Shown in pieces: positions 26,669 to 34,924 of a DNA stretch of 64,000 bases. The DNA is taken from NCBI GenBank assembly GCA_020073165.1, contig JAIQFP010000001.1, forward strand, positions 369,557 to 433,556, in the 5' to 3' direction. This DNA comes from Terriglobia bacterium (GTDB lineage Bacteria; Acidobacteriota; Terriglobia; Terriglobales; Acidobacteriaceae). Made by a program: the position numbers and the translations under genes. Each line of letters starts with the position of its first letter. Within the stretch, counting starts at the first letter, position 1. The notes under the pieces were generated by a model, which was not told where the DNA came from, did no database searches, and saw only the letters and a program-made list of their open reading frames with translations.

Positions 26669-26703
26669 GGACCTCAGATCTAAGACCTGCGAACTTCGAT
26701 CGT
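26669..26703. repeat. Heptad-periodic repeat (locus D2), single arm
   Basis: Five consecutive degenerate 7-bp units of the form xGAxCTx (for example AGATCTA, AGACCTG) lie between two convergent genes. No second arm is visible. Confidence 0.6.
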
Positions 26704-26737
26704 GAAGCATTTCTGGACCTTCGCGCCCAGGCCGCCG

Positions 26738-27475
26738 TCAGCTTTTGCTGACGGGATTCGGAAAATAGGGCAGGGGTTGGCCGCTGACAATGGCGCGCGG
26801 GTTGTCGTCTACCAGCGCATGCGCGACCTGGGGACTACAGAATTCCTCGGCGGCAGCGCGCCCCGCGGAAAGCATTGGCGTGCGGTGTTCAAGGTCATGG
26901 GCGTCGCTGGCCAGCACGTGGACGGCATCTCGCTCCAGCAGCCACTTGGCGGCGCGCCAGACGCGCTCGCCCCACGATCCCGTGAGCGCCGATGCTGTGA
27001 CCTGCACCACACAACCTTGCTCCACCCATTGCAACACCCGCTGGGGAGCCTGCTGGAGAATGGGGTTGCGCTCGGGATGCGTGATCACCGGAGTGATGCC
27101 TTTGTCGCCCAGCTTGGTAAAGCAAGCGTTGATCTGCACCGGAATGCCGTAGTTGCTCAACTCCACCAGCAGATACCGGCTGCCCTCAATGGTGTAGCGT
27201 TCGGGGCGCAACAGGACATCCTGCAGATTGTCATAGGAGAAATGAAAGTCACAGCCTAGGCTCAGCTTCGGAGTGCTGCCTACGAGTTGCCGCAAGTGCT
27301 CAAGAGCCCCGACCAGATACTCGCGGTCGTAGCCATACCGCTCGTTGGCGTGAGGGGTGGCCACGATGTGCTCGATCCCGTCGGCCACCGCCATGCGGCA
27401 CATCTGCTGCGATACGTCCCAGGACTTGGGGCCGTCGTCCACCTCGGGGAGGATGTGGCAGTGGATGTCAATCAC
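26738..27475 (-). CDS. CpsB/YwqE-type PHP tyrosine-protein phosphatase-like protein
   Basis: The 245-residue protein begins MIDIHCHILPEVDDGPKSWD, the first PHP metal motif. VATPHANERYGYD, LGCDFHFSYDN, ITHPERNP and LASDAHDLEHR supply the remaining metal ligands. These identify a CpsB/YwqE manganese-dependent tyrosine phosphatase, which normally controls capsule or exopolysaccharide polymerisation by dephosphorylating a BY-kinase. No BY-kinase or polysaccharide cluster is adjacent, so its partner must be elsewhere. Translation starts at GTG 27473-27475. An octad repeat is 45 nt upstream. Confidence 0.88.
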   Translation of the reverse strand: MIDIHCHILPEVDDGPKSWDVSQQMCRMAVADGIEHIVATPHANERYGYDREYLVGALEHLRQLVGSTPKLSLGCDFHFSYDNLQDVLLRPERYTIEGSRYLLVELSNYGIPVQINACFTKLGDKGITPVITHPERNPILQQAPQRVLQWVEQGCVVQVTASALTGSWGERVWRAAKWLLERDAVHVLASDAHDLEHRTPMLSAGRAAAEEFCSPQVAHALVDDNPRAIVSGQPLPYFPNPVSKS

Positions 27476-27520
27476 GGTGGCTAGAGCGATTTAAGCACGA
27501 ACCAGAGGAAAGAAAAAGCG

Positions 27521-27553
27521 CTCAACCGCAAAGATGCAAAGGTCGCAAAGGCG
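27521..27553 (-). repeat. Octad-periodic leader element C5
   Basis: Units CGCAAAGAT, GCAAAGGT and CGCAAAGG (plus strand) lie 45 nt upstream of the CpsB-like start in the standard polarity. Confidence 0.7.
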
Positions 27554-27590
27554 TACAGTCTTCTCTGGCGCCCTTAGCGGTTATATGCCC

Positions 27591-28799
27591 TTACCGATAC
27601 CTCTCCCGCATGAACTCGCCGATGGCGGCGTAGGCGCTGGAAAGCGTCTTTTCGTCGGGCAGGAAGACAATGCGGAAATGCTTCGTCCCGGGTTTCTGTC
27701 CGAAGCCTGAGCCGTGAACCACCAGCACGTGCTTTTGCAGCAGAAGTTCTTTCACGAAGACATCATCGCCTTCTGGGATATCCAGCCGTGGATACGCATA
27801 AAACGCTCCGCGTGGGGAGACGCAACTTACGCGCGGCATGGAGTTGCAAGCCTTCACGGTGAGATCACGCCGTGACCGCAGCTTCTTGCGGACTTCGATG
27901 AGGTGGTCCTGCGGGCCTTCCAGCGCGGGCTTGATGGCGTACTGCTCGGGATGATTGGCGCACAGGCGGGCGCGCAGCAGCTTGTTGATGCCTTCCACAT
28001 AAGGCTTCACTGCGGCGTTGTCTCCGCTCACCACACCCCAGCCTACTCGCCATCCCGGCGCGAGATAGTTCTTTGACAAGCCGCCGAAGGTCACGACCGG
28101 CACGTCGGGCGCTACCGCTGCCAGCGAGATGTGCTGGTCGTCATCCAGAATCAGCTTGTCGTAAATCTCGTCGGCGAAGATCACCAGGTTGTGCCGGCGG
28201 GCCAGTTCGGCGATTTCTTCCAGCATCTTGCGCGAGCAGACCGAGCCGGTCGGATTGTTGGGATTGATCAGCACAATCCCGCGGGTGCGCGGAGTGATCT
28301 TGCGCCTGATGTCGCCGAGGTCGGGTTGCCAGCCGTCTTCTTCGTTCAGGTAGTAAGTGTTGAGTCCGATGTCGAGCTTGGCCAATACCGCGGAATACAG
28401 CGGATAGTCGGGGCAGGGAGTGAGGATGTCCTCGCCGGGGTTGAGCAGCGCGGTGAGGCAAATGTCAACGCTCTCGCTGACGCCCAAAGTGACGAATATG
28501 TCCCGAATGTTGGTAATCCCCTTGCGCCCGGCCTCGCCACGGATGGCGTCCAGCGCTTCCTTGATGCCGGAAGATGGCGCGTAGCCGTTCTTGCCATCTT
28601 TCATCGCCTTGTACACCGCCTCGATCAGATGGGCGGGGGTTACGAAGTCGAAGACGTTGGGGTCGCCGATGTTAAGTGGCAGAATCTTGTGGCCTTGCAT
28701 GGCGACTTCGTCCGCCACGCAAGCGAGGTCGCGGATGGCGTAGCGGACGTTTTCCAGGCGGGAGGCGGCGGTAATTTCGCTGGATTGGGTGGTGGGCAT
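27591..28799 (-). CDS. Class I/II PLP aminotransferase, alanine-transaminase (AlaA) type
   Basis: The 402-residue protein is a fold-type I aminotransferase. It has PCPDYPLYSAVLAKL, NPNNPTGSVCSRKMLEEI, FADEIYDKLILDD with the PLP-pairing Asp, and GGLSKNYLAPGWRVGW with the Schiff-base Lys and phosphate-binding Arg. SGFGQKPGTKHFRIVFLP has the carboxylate-binding Arg. The overall pattern (DEIYDK, LSKNYLAPGWR) resembles bacterial alanine aminotransferase AlaA, moving amino groups between alanine/pyruvate and glutamate/2-oxoglutarate. It is monocistronic or leads the cpsB-like gene. An octad repeat ends 9 nt upstream of the ATG. Confidence 0.92.
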   Translation of the reverse strand: MPTTQSSEITAASRLENVRYAIRDLACVADEVAMQGHKILPLNIGDPNVFDFVTPAHLIEAVYKAMKDGKNGYAPSSGIKEALDAIRGEAGRKGITNIRDIFVTLGVSESVDICLTALLNPGEDILTPCPDYPLYSAVLAKLDIGLNTYYLNEEDGWQPDLGDIRRKITPRTRGIVLINPNNPTGSVCSRKMLEEIAELARRHNLVIFADEIYDKLILDDDQHISLAAVAPDVPVVTFGGLSKNYLAPGWRVGWGVVSGDNAAVKPYVEGINKLLRARLCANHPEQYAIKPALEGPQDHLIEVRKKLRSRRDLTVKACNSMPRVSCVSPRGAFYAYPRLDIPEGDDVFVKELLLQKHVLVVHGSGFGQKPGTKHFRIVFLPDEKTLSSAYAAIGEFMRERYR

Positions 28800-28808
28800 A
28801 ATAAACCT

Positions 28809-28838
28809 TTAACTGCAGAGATCGCAGAGTACGCGAAG
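28809..28838 (-). repeat. Octad-periodic leader element C6
   Basis: Contains GCAGAGATCGCAGAGTACG (28815-28833), identical over 19 bp to the element at 29130-29148. It lies 9 nt upstream of the aminotransferase ATG in the standard polarity. Confidence 0.85.
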
Positions 28839-28842
28839 GGGT

Positions 28843-29112
28843 CTAAGTTCGATAAACGCGTCTTACCACGAGCCCGATCAGCGCTCCAAAGAGAATGACT
28901 GCCAATAAAGAAAGCAGGTAACTCTCGGATCGAGGAACTGATCGAGCAACAAGCCATTTCTCTACGACGTTCCCGATCACGATTGCGAACAAGATAAACA
29001 GATAAAACTTCCAGCCAAGCCTGTCTCGCACTCGCTTGGCAGCAACGCGGCCAGCAAGGTAGCTCTTCTTGGCTGGGGATCCTCCGTACTCGCCCCCTGC
29101 ATGCACAGTCAT
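28843..29112 (-). CDS. Small two-helix membrane protein, unknown
   Basis: The 89-residue protein from ATG 29110-29112 has a hydrophilic Lys/Arg-rich N-terminus (KKSYLAGRVAAKRVRDRLG). Two membrane helices follow at about residues 35-52 (FYLFILFAIVIGNVVEK) and 65-85 (YLLSLLAVILFGALIGLVV), with a basic end. No family is recognised. It is flanked on both sides by octad repeats sharing an identical 19-bp core, so it may be a small inserted unit. The reading frame is free of stops and codon-like, but expression is not shown. Confidence 0.55.
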   Translation of the reverse strand: MTVHAGGEYGGSPAKKSYLAGRVAAKRVRDRLGWKFYLFILFAIVIGNVVEKWLVARSVPRSESYLLSLLAVILFGALIGLVVRRVYRT

Positions 29113-29123
29113 CAAGATCTATC

Positions 29124-29152
29124 CAAACCGCAGAGATCGCAGAGTACGTCGA
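29124..29152 (-). repeat. Octad-periodic leader element C7
   Basis: Core GCAGAGATCGCAGAGTACG at 29130-29148, identical to C6. It lies 11 nt upstream of the ATG of the small membrane protein. Confidence 0.85.
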
Positions 29153-29211
29153 GAAACTAATTCCTGCTCTCTACGATCTCGGCGCACTGCGGTTCAGGTC
29201 TTTCGTTTTCG

Positions 29212-29243
29212 GCCAACGACCTACGACGAACGACCAGCGACCG
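29212..29243. repeat. Heptad-periodic repeat (locus D3)
   Basis: Four 7-bp units of the form ACCNACG (ACCTACG, ACGAACG, ACCAGCG, preceded by GCCAACG) directly follow the aldehyde dehydrogenase stop on the minus strand. A weaker partially complementary arm lies at about 29193-29211. Confidence 0.65.
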
Positions 29244-29245
29244 TC

Positions 29246-30784
29246 TTAATCCACCCTATCGATCTGCGCCTTCTGCAGCTTGTCGGAGTAATCCACATAG
29301 ATCGACTTCCACTCGGTATAGAAGTCAATCGCTCCGAATCCACCTTCGCGGTGGCCGTTTCCTGTAGCCTTCACGCCGCCGAAGGGCAGGTGCACCTCAG
29401 CGCCAATCGTTGGCGCATTGATGTAGGTGATGCCGGCATGCAGGTCGCGCATGGCGGTGAACGCCTTGTTCACGTCTTTGGTGTACAGCGCGGACGACAA
29501 TCCGTACTCGATGTTGTTAGCGATCTCGATGGCGCTCTCCAGGCTGTCGCACGGGATGATGGAAACCACCGGCCCGAAGATTTCTTCCTGGGCGATGCGC
29601 ATCTTGGGATCGACGTCGATGAACACCGTCGGCTCCAGGAACCAGCCGTACTGGTAGTCGCCCTTATCCAGCCGATGGCCGCCGCACTTCATCTTGGCGC
29701 CCTCGGACTGGCCGATCTGTACGTAGTCCAGGTCGGTCTTGAGTTGGGCCTCGTTGACTGCCGGACCCATCTCCACCGTCTCATCCAGACCGTTGCCAAC
29801 TTTCAGCGCCTTGGCGCGCTCCACGTAGCGCTCCACAAACTCGCTGTAGATGCCCTTCTGCACGATGATGCGGCTGGTGGCGGTGCAGCGCTGTCCGGTG
29901 GTGCCGAAGCCGCCCCAGAGCCCGCCGTCAATGGCCAAGTCGAGGTTGGCGTCATCGAGCACGATCATGGGGTTCTTGCCGCCGAGTTCGAGCGAGCAAT
30001 GCTTGAAGCTCTTGGCCGCGGTGGTACCCACGATCCGGCCTACGTCGGTGGAGCCGGTGAGCGAGATGGCGCGGACTTCCGGGTGCTCCATCAGCGGAGC
30101 ACCAATGCGGGAGCCGAATCCAGAGACGATGTTGATCACGCCCTTGGGCACACCCGCGTCACTCAGAGTGCGCACCAGGTTGAAGGTCGAAAGCGGCGTG
30201 TCCTGGGCCGGCTTGATCACGCAGGTGTTACCGCAGACGATGGCGGGCAGCAGCTTCCAGGAGGGAATTGCCATGGGGAAATTCCACGGCGTAATCATGG
30301 CGCACACGCCCAGCGGCTGCCGGACCGCCATGGCGAACTTGTTGGGCAGCTCTGACGGCGTGGTCGGGCCGAACATGCGGCGGCCTTCCCCGGCCATGTA
30401 GTAAGCGGTGTCGATGGCCTCCTGCACGTCGCCGCGGGTCTCCTTGATGATCTTGCCCATCTCGCGGGTCATGTCACGCGAGTACTCTTCCTTGCGCTCC
30501 ATCAGCATCTCGCCAGCGCGATAGACGATCTCGGCGCGTTTCGGGGCGGGCACCAGGCGCCACTTGGCGAAGGCGCGCTTGGCGGCATCAATGGCGGCGT
30601 CCACGTCCGGCTTGCCGGATTTCTGGAAGATGCCGACCACGTCGCGGGTGTCGGCGGGGTTGCGGTCTTCGAAGGTTTCCCCAGTCGAGGACTCGACCCA
30701 TTCGCCGTCGATAAAGTTCTTGAAAACCCGGGTGCGGGTAGCGGTGCCCATGATGGTGGGGCCGGTAAGAGTATCAGTAGCCAT
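29246..30784 (-). CDS. Aldehyde dehydrogenase (semialdehyde dehydrogenase group)
   Basis: The 512-residue protein from ATG 30782-30784 (AGGAGG 4-5 nt upstream) is a full ALDH. It has [20 protein letters not shown] at the start, [41 protein letters not shown] with the Glu, and [15 protein letters not shown] with the catalytic Cys (QRCTA). The C-terminus [19 protein letters not shown] is typical of the semialdehyde/betaine-aldehyde branch, for example alpha-ketoglutarate or aminoadipate semialdehyde dehydrogenases. Longer in-frame starts upstream run through non-coding sequence. It is divergent from the merR-type gene across a 189-nt shared regulatory region. Confidence 0.93.
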   Translation of the reverse strand: MATDTLTGPTIMGTATRTRVFKNFIDGEWVESSTGETFEDRNPADTRDVVGIFQKSGKPDVDAAIDAAKRAFAKWRLVPAPKRAEIVYRAGEMLMERKEEYSRDMTREMGKIIKETRGDVQEAIDTAYYMAGEGRRMFGPTTPSELPNKFAMAVRQPLGVCAMITPWNFPMAIPSWKLLPAIVCGNTCVIKPAQDTPLSTFNLVRTLSDAGVPKGVINIVSGFGSRIGAPLMEHPEVRAISLTGSTDVGRIVGTTAAKSFKHCSLELGGKNPMIVLDDANLDLAIDGGLWGGFGTTGQRCTATSRIIVQKGIYSEFVERYVERAKALKVGNGLDETVEMGPAVNEAQLKTDLDYVQIGQSEGAKMKCGGHRLDKGDYQYGWFLEPTVFIDVDPKMRIAQEEIFGPVVSIIPCDSLESAIEIANNIEYGLSSALYTKDVNKAFTAMRDLHAGITYINAPTIGAEVHLPFGGVKATGNGHREGGFGAIDFYTEWKSIYVDYSDKLQKAQIDRVD

Positions 30785-30935
30785 AAGGCCTCCTAAGAGA
30801 TGCTGCAAGCTATCTATGCTACAGGCCGGGCAGGGGCCGGGCAAGTGAGGGAGGTCACAGTCGCCCGTGCCTTGGCGGCAATGGAACATCACGCCCGGCC
30901 GGTGTCAGCGAGCGTCCAAAGGCGGAAGAAATCCC

Positions 30936-30967
30936 TTGACTCTGGAGCGAGTTCCGGGGTCTACACT
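30936..30967 (+). promoter_or_regulatory. MerR-type (ZntR-like) promoter/operator
   Basis: TTGACT (30936-30941) and TACACT (30962-30967) are separated by an over-long 20-bp spacer. It contains an imperfect dyad with arms ACTCTGGA and TCCGGGGT. Long spacers with a spanning dyad are the hallmark of MerR-regulated promoters, and the TTGACTCTGGAG start matches the known ZntR target of the E. coli zntA promoter. The start codon of the merR-type gene lies only about 6 nt after the -10, implying a leaderless or near-leaderless transcript and autoregulation. Confidence 0.8.
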
Positions 30968-30973
30968 GAAGCC

Positions 30974-31474
30974 GTGGGCGTGAGGAGCAAGCCGGCATTG
31001 CGTTCGGGAGATCTGGCCAAGCTGGTTGGGATCAGTCCTGACACCCTGCGACTCTACGAGCGCAAAGGTTTGTTGACGCATCCACCGCGCTCCGCGAACG
31101 GCTATCGTTGCTATCCACCGGAGATGGTGGATCGAATCCGCCTGATTCGCGCGGCGCTCTCGATCGGCTTTACGATCGATGAACTGGCCGAAATACTCTC
31201 CTTGCGCGACGGCGAGGGCGTCCCCTGCGCGCACGTACGCGACCTGGCCGCTACCAAGCTCAGAAACCTGGAGCGGCACATGCGCGAGCTGATGCAGCTG
31301 CGTGAGCAGCTACGCACAGTGCTCAAGCAATGGGATGCGGCGCTCAAAAAGACTCCCGCCAGCCGGCGCGCAGGACTGCTGGAAGCACTGGCAGCCACCT
31401 CCGGGGGCCACGGCCGCACCCTGCCTGCGCACCTCTACTCGTCTCTAGCCAGAAAGTCTTTTCAGAAGGAGTAA
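30974..31474 (+). CDS. MerR-family regulator, heavy-metal type
   Basis: About 166 residues from GTG 30974 (a second in-frame GTG is at 30980). The winged-helix domain at about residues 10-78 (LAKLVGISPDTLRLYERKGLL ... NGYRCYPPEMVDRIR) is followed by SIGFTIDELAEILSL and a dimerisation helix. VPCAHVRDLAATKL corresponds to the first metal-ligand Cys region of ZntR/MerR, but the C-terminal CxxC-type ligands are missing; instead the tail has GGHGRTLPAH. Metal specificity is thus uncertain. It sits under a ZntR-like promoter and is followed 3 nt later by a His/Met-rich secreted protein gene. It may autoregulate this two-gene operon. Confidence 0.88.
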   Translation: MGVRSKPALRSGDLAKLVGISPDTLRLYERKGLLTHPPRSANGYRCYPPEMVDRIRLIRAALSIGFTIDELAEILSLRDGEGVPCAHVRDLAATKLRNLERHMRELMQLREQLRTVLKQWDAALKKTPASRRAGLLEALAATSGGHGRTLPAHLYSSLARKSFQKE

Positions 31475-31477
31475 GCA

Positions 31478-32011
31478 ATGAACACGAATTGCACACGACA
31501 TCTGACTGTAGTGCTTGCTGTGCTGGCGTGGATCGCACCGGCGAACGCACAGGAAACCGATAGCCACCATCAGGCCGGGAACGAGGATTCGCGCCATCAA
31601 TGCTCCATGATGGGGATGAAGGACCGGGCAGACAAGGGCATGGGTTTCGACCAGGCGAAGACTACACACCATTTCCTGTTGAAGCGGGACGGCGGCGTGA
31701 TCCGCGTCGAGGCCAATGATGCCAAGGACACGGAAAGCCGAGACCAGGTCAGGATGCACCTGGCGCATATCGCTAAAGCTTTCGCGGCCGGAGACTTTGA
31801 TATCCCCATGTTCGTGCATGACCAGACGCCGCCCGGTGTGCCGGTGATGAAAGCCAGGAAGGACCAGATCAGTTATCGGTTTGAGGAGACGAATAGCGGC
31901 GGCCGAGTGGTCATCGCCAGCAGCGATGCGGAGGCGTTGGCCGCCATCCACGAGTTCCTGGTGTTCCAGATTCGCGAGCACAAGACCGGAGATAGCTTGA
32001 CCGAGCCATAG
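31478..32011 (+). CDS. Exported His/Met/Cys-rich protein, candidate metal-binding partner of the MerR-type regulator
   Basis: The 177-residue protein has a clear signal peptide (HLTVVLAVLAWIAPANA) and then a short segment rich in potential soft-metal ligands (DSHHQAGNEDSRHQCSMMGM). The rest of the domain has THHFLLKRDGG, DQVRMHLAHIAKAFAAGDF, FVHDQTPPGVP and an ISYRFEETNSGGRVVI strand. It does not match a family I can name. The gene follows the MerR-type regulator by 3 nt with an AAGGAG in the gap region, so it is in the same transcript. A periplasmic copper/zinc-binding role is inferred from residues and context only. Confidence 0.75.
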   Translation: MNTNCTRHLTVVLAVLAWIAPANAQETDSHHQAGNEDSRHQCSMMGMKDRADKGMGFDQAKTTHHFLLKRDGGVIRVEANDAKDTESRDQVRMHLAHIAKAFAAGDFDIPMFVHDQTPPGVPVMKARKDQISYRFEETNSGGRVVIASSDAEALAAIHEFLVFQIREHKTGDSLTEP

Positions 32012-32060
32012 TGGCTTTGGGCGGTGAACAATGCCCTGGCGACCGCGAGGCAGGCGAACC

Positions 32061-32663
32061 TCAGCGCCCCCATCTCGCAGAGCGGGCAGCCAGCCGCAAG
32101 CGAAGTTTTTGGGTGGCCCGAAACAGCGTGCTCTTCACCGCTTCCTCCCTGCGGTTGAGAATAGTGCCAATGGTGCGCAGCCTCAGCCCCTGATAGTGCC
32201 TGAGCTCAAAGACAATGCGTTCGTGCGGGGTGAGGTTCCGCAGGGCCTGCGCCACGCGGAAGTTCATTTCGCCAAGCAGGACTTGCTGTTCGGGGTCGGC
32301 CGTGCGGGTATCGGGAATTTCGTCGAGCAAATCCAATTCCTGGCCTTCTGCATTCACGGCAACGGCAGGATTTTCCTTACGCCTGTTTGACTTGCGCAGG
32401 TGGTCAAGGCACAGATTGCTGACAATGCGATAAATCCAGGTGGCGAAGGAACACTCGAATCGGAAGGTGTTGAGTTTGCTGTAAGCCTTGAGAAAAGCCT
32501 CCTGGTAAATGTCCTGGGCGTCGGCTTCCGACTTGGTGAGACGAAGCGCGAGCCCCAGAACTGCTCGATCGTGTTGGCGCACTAATTCATCGAAGGCCAG
32601 GGGGTCGCCCCGCTGGGCTTCTCGCACTAAAACCATGCCGTCGAAACAAGGTGCACTTTCCAC
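32061..32663 (-). CDS. ECF-family RNA polymerase sigma factor
   Basis: The 200-residue protein is a group 4 sigma factor. Region 2 spans FDELVRQHDRAVLGLALRLT ... DAQDIYQEAFLKAYSKL and FATWIYRIVSNLCLDHLRK. Region 4 (about residues 140-190) has LTPHERIVFELRHYQGL and LNRREEAVKSTLFRATQKLR, resembling the RpoE/SigW group. I select GTG 32661-32663 because GGAGG lies 8 nt upstream; a GTG five codons earlier overlaps that Shine-Dalgarno. No anti-sigma gene is adjacent on either side, so control must come from elsewhere or differ from the standard membrane anti-sigma scheme. Confidence 0.9.
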   Translation of the reverse strand: MESAPCFDGMVLVREAQRGDPLAFDELVRQHDRAVLGLALRLTKSEADAQDIYQEAFLKAYSKLNTFRFECSFATWIYRIVSNLCLDHLRKSNRRKENPAVAVNAEGQELDLLDEIPDTRTADPEQQVLLGEMNFRVAQALRNLTPHERIVFELRHYQGLRLRTIGTILNRREEAVKSTLFRATQKLRLRLAARSARWGR

Positions 32664-32824
32664 TGCTTTTTCCTCCACCGTAAGTCTTGCGTGCCCGAGG
32701 GATACTGAAACACTTCGCGGCCTGTGCCCTCATCTGACGCGCCCCCCGGCCTGGCGTCAATGCACGCCGCCTTGTCTCCTCATAAACGATACATTTCCAG
32801 CCAAGTGATAGATTCTGCACAACG

Positions 32825-32854
32825 TTGAGCTGCACATCTTCCAGGAGTTATGTT
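32825..32854 (+). promoter_or_regulatory. Weak candidate promoter of the winged-helix/TPR gene
   Basis: TTGAGC (32825-32830), an 18-bp spacer and TATGTT (32849-32854) lie 42 nt upstream of the ATG. Consensus match is moderate. Confidence 0.3.
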
Positions 32855-32895
32855 GGGTCAAGGCGTGCTAGACTTCGTGGCAAGCAAAGTGGGGT

Positions 32896-34749
32896 ATGGA
32901 GCAGCAGCGGCAAACGTCGGTGGTGCGATTTGGAACCTATGAGGTCGACCTGCGCGCCGGAGAACTTTGGAAGGCGGGGATAAGAATCAAGGTGCAACAG
33001 CAGCCGCTCAAGCTGCTGGAGATTCTCCTGGAACACCCTGGGGAGATGGTTACCCGGGAAGAATTGCGGAGCCGGATCTGGCCGGAGGAAAGTTTTGGAG
33101 ATTTCGATCAGGCCGTGAACGTGGCCGTGGCGAAGCTCCGCGGGGCGCTCGGAGACTCGGCCGACAATCCACGATACATCGAGACCCTGCCGCGGCGGGG
33201 CTACCGCTTTGTGGCGCCAGTAGCGAGTCCGTCATCGGATTCGCGAAGCGACGGCGAAACCATTGGGCCGCTGCCGCCCGAAACCCAGCCGCACGCCAAG
33301 AAATGGCGGAGGCTGGCAGTGGCCGGGTTGTTGGTGGCCGTGGTTGGCCTGGGTTCGATCTATGTCGTGCAGCGCAATAGCAGCCGTGCGGCCGACAACC
33401 GCAGCCGGATCATGGTCGCCGTCTTACCCTTCGAAAACCTCAGCAACGATCCCGAGCAGGAATACTTCAGCGACGGCTTGACCGAGGAAATGATCACCGA
33501 ACTGGGGCGGTTGAACCCGGAGCAACTGGGCGTGATCGCTCGAGTGTCGGCGATGCAATACAAGCACGCCAGCAAGAGCGTGGCGCAGATCGGGAAGGAA
33601 TTGGGAGCGGCTTACGTGGTGGAGGGAAGCGTACGGCGTTCCGACAAACGGGTGCGGGTGGCGGTCCAACTGATCCGGACGCACGATCAGGCCCACGTCT
33701 GGGCAGACTCTTACGAGCGCGAGATGCGGGACGTTCTGGGCCTGCAGCGCGATCTTTGTGAAGACGTGGCGCGAGAAATCCGGGTGAAGTTGGCCCGCAG
33801 CCGAGGCCCGGCGCCGCAGTCTGCGAGCCCCGAGGCGCACGAGGATTACCTCAAGGGCCGCTTCTTCTTCAGCAAGAGGAACAGCAACGAGAACGCTTTG
33901 CGCTACTTCCAGCAGGCGATCGAAAAGGACCCAAACTATCCGCTTCCCTATACCGGGCTGTCTGACCTTTACCAGCTGTCGGACGATCCGCAGCTAGCCC
34001 GCGAGTCGGTGCAAAAGGCGCTAGAACTGGACGATCAACTGGCCGAGGCGCACAATTCGCTGGCCGCGCTACTTTACCGGTTTGACGGGGACTGGGCAGG
34101 GGCAGAAAGGGAGTTCCAGCGTGCACTTCAGCTTGATCCCAACTATGCCTCTGCACACCACTGGTATTCGATGTACCTCGGGCTGCGGGGCCGCAAAGCC
34201 CAGGCGCTGGCCGAGGCCCAGAAGGCGTACGAACTGGATCCGTTGTCCCCGGTGGTGGGCGCCAACCTGGCAAAAATCCTGCAGGAGGCGGGTCAGGATG
34301 ACAAAGCCATCGAGCAGGCGAAGAAGACCTTGGATCTGGATCCTGACTCCGCCGTGACCCACGCCGTGCTGGGCGTGATCTACCAGGACAAACGAATGTA
34401 CCCGGAAGCCATCGCCGAGTACAAAGCGGCGGTGCAACTCGGCGGCCCGCCGGGGGAAATGCGCGGACTTCTGGGGTATGCCTACGCCGCTTCGGGAAAC
34501 CGGGTGGAGGCAGAGAAGATAGTCGGAGAGCTCAAACTGTTGTGGCCGGGGCATGCTCATGCGGCGCTCGACCTGGCGGCGGTATTTTCAGGCTTAGGGG
34601 ACAAGGAGAAGGCGCTGTACTGGTTAGAGAAGGCTGATGAAAGGCATGTGAGCGACCTGATTGAAATTGAGCAAGACGCAGATTTCGCAGAACTACGCAG
34701 TGACCCCCGTTTTCGGGTGCTGGTGCAGCGTGTGGGCGCCCCGAAATGA
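32896..34749 (+). CDS. OmpR-type winged-helix / FlgO-like / TPR one-component regulator
   Basis: The 617-residue protein has an N-terminal OmpR/CadC-type DNA-binding domain (about 8-105: LKLLEILLEHPGEMVTREEL, YIETLPRRGYRFVAPV). One membrane helix follows at about 138-155 (LAVAGLLVAVVGLGSIYVV). A FlgO-like domain begins AVLPFENLSNDPEQEYFSDG and includes YVVEGSVRRSDKRVRVAVQL. The C-terminal half has several TPRs (for example LAEAHNSLAALLYRFDGDW, AIAEYKAAVQLGG). Such cytoplasmic-DNA-binding, periplasmic-TPR proteins are abundant in Acidobacteriota and are assumed to be ToxR/CadC-like transcription regulators. Targets unknown; the FecR-domain gene follows 175 nt downstream. Confidence 0.88.
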   Translation: MEQQRQTSVVRFGTYEVDLRAGELWKAGIRIKVQQQPLKLLEILLEHPGEMVTREELRSRIWPEESFGDFDQAVNVAVAKLRGALGDSADNPRYIETLPRRGYRFVAPVASPSSDSRSDGETIGPLPPETQPHAKKWRRLAVAGLLVAVVGLGSIYVVQRNSSRAADNRSRIMVAVLPFENLSNDPEQEYFSDGLTEEMITELGRLNPEQLGVIARVSAMQYKHASKSVAQIGKELGAAYVVEGSVRRSDKRVRVAVQLIRTHDQAHVWADSYEREMRDVLGLQRDLCEDVAREIRVKLARSRGPAPQSASPEAHEDYLKGRFFFSKRNSNENALRYFQQAIEKDPNYPLPYTGLSDLYQLSDDPQLARESVQKALELDDQLAEAHNSLAALLYRFDGDWAGAEREFQRALQLDPNYASAHHWYSMYLGLRGRKAQALAEAQKAYELDPLSPVVGANLAKILQEAGQDDKAIEQAKKTLDLDPDSAVTHAVLGVIYQDKRMYPEAIAEYKAAVQLGGPPGEMRGLLGYAYAASGNRVEAEKIVGELKLLWPGHAHAALDLAAVFSGLGDKEKALYWLEKADERHVSDLIEIEQDADFAELRSDPRFRVLVQRVGAPK

Positions 34750-34924
34750 GGGGTTGCACCCTGTCTCGGGTCGTCGTCGAGGCCCAGAATCGCCCCCGAT
34801 CCCAGACACACTCCCGGACATGGCCGCAGGTGTGGTTGACCCAAGTTGATTACCTGTATCCGCCCAGTTAAGCTTGTGATAGGGTTGAAATTACCCCATA
34901 TTCTCTAAGTTTGGCTGGTTCTCA

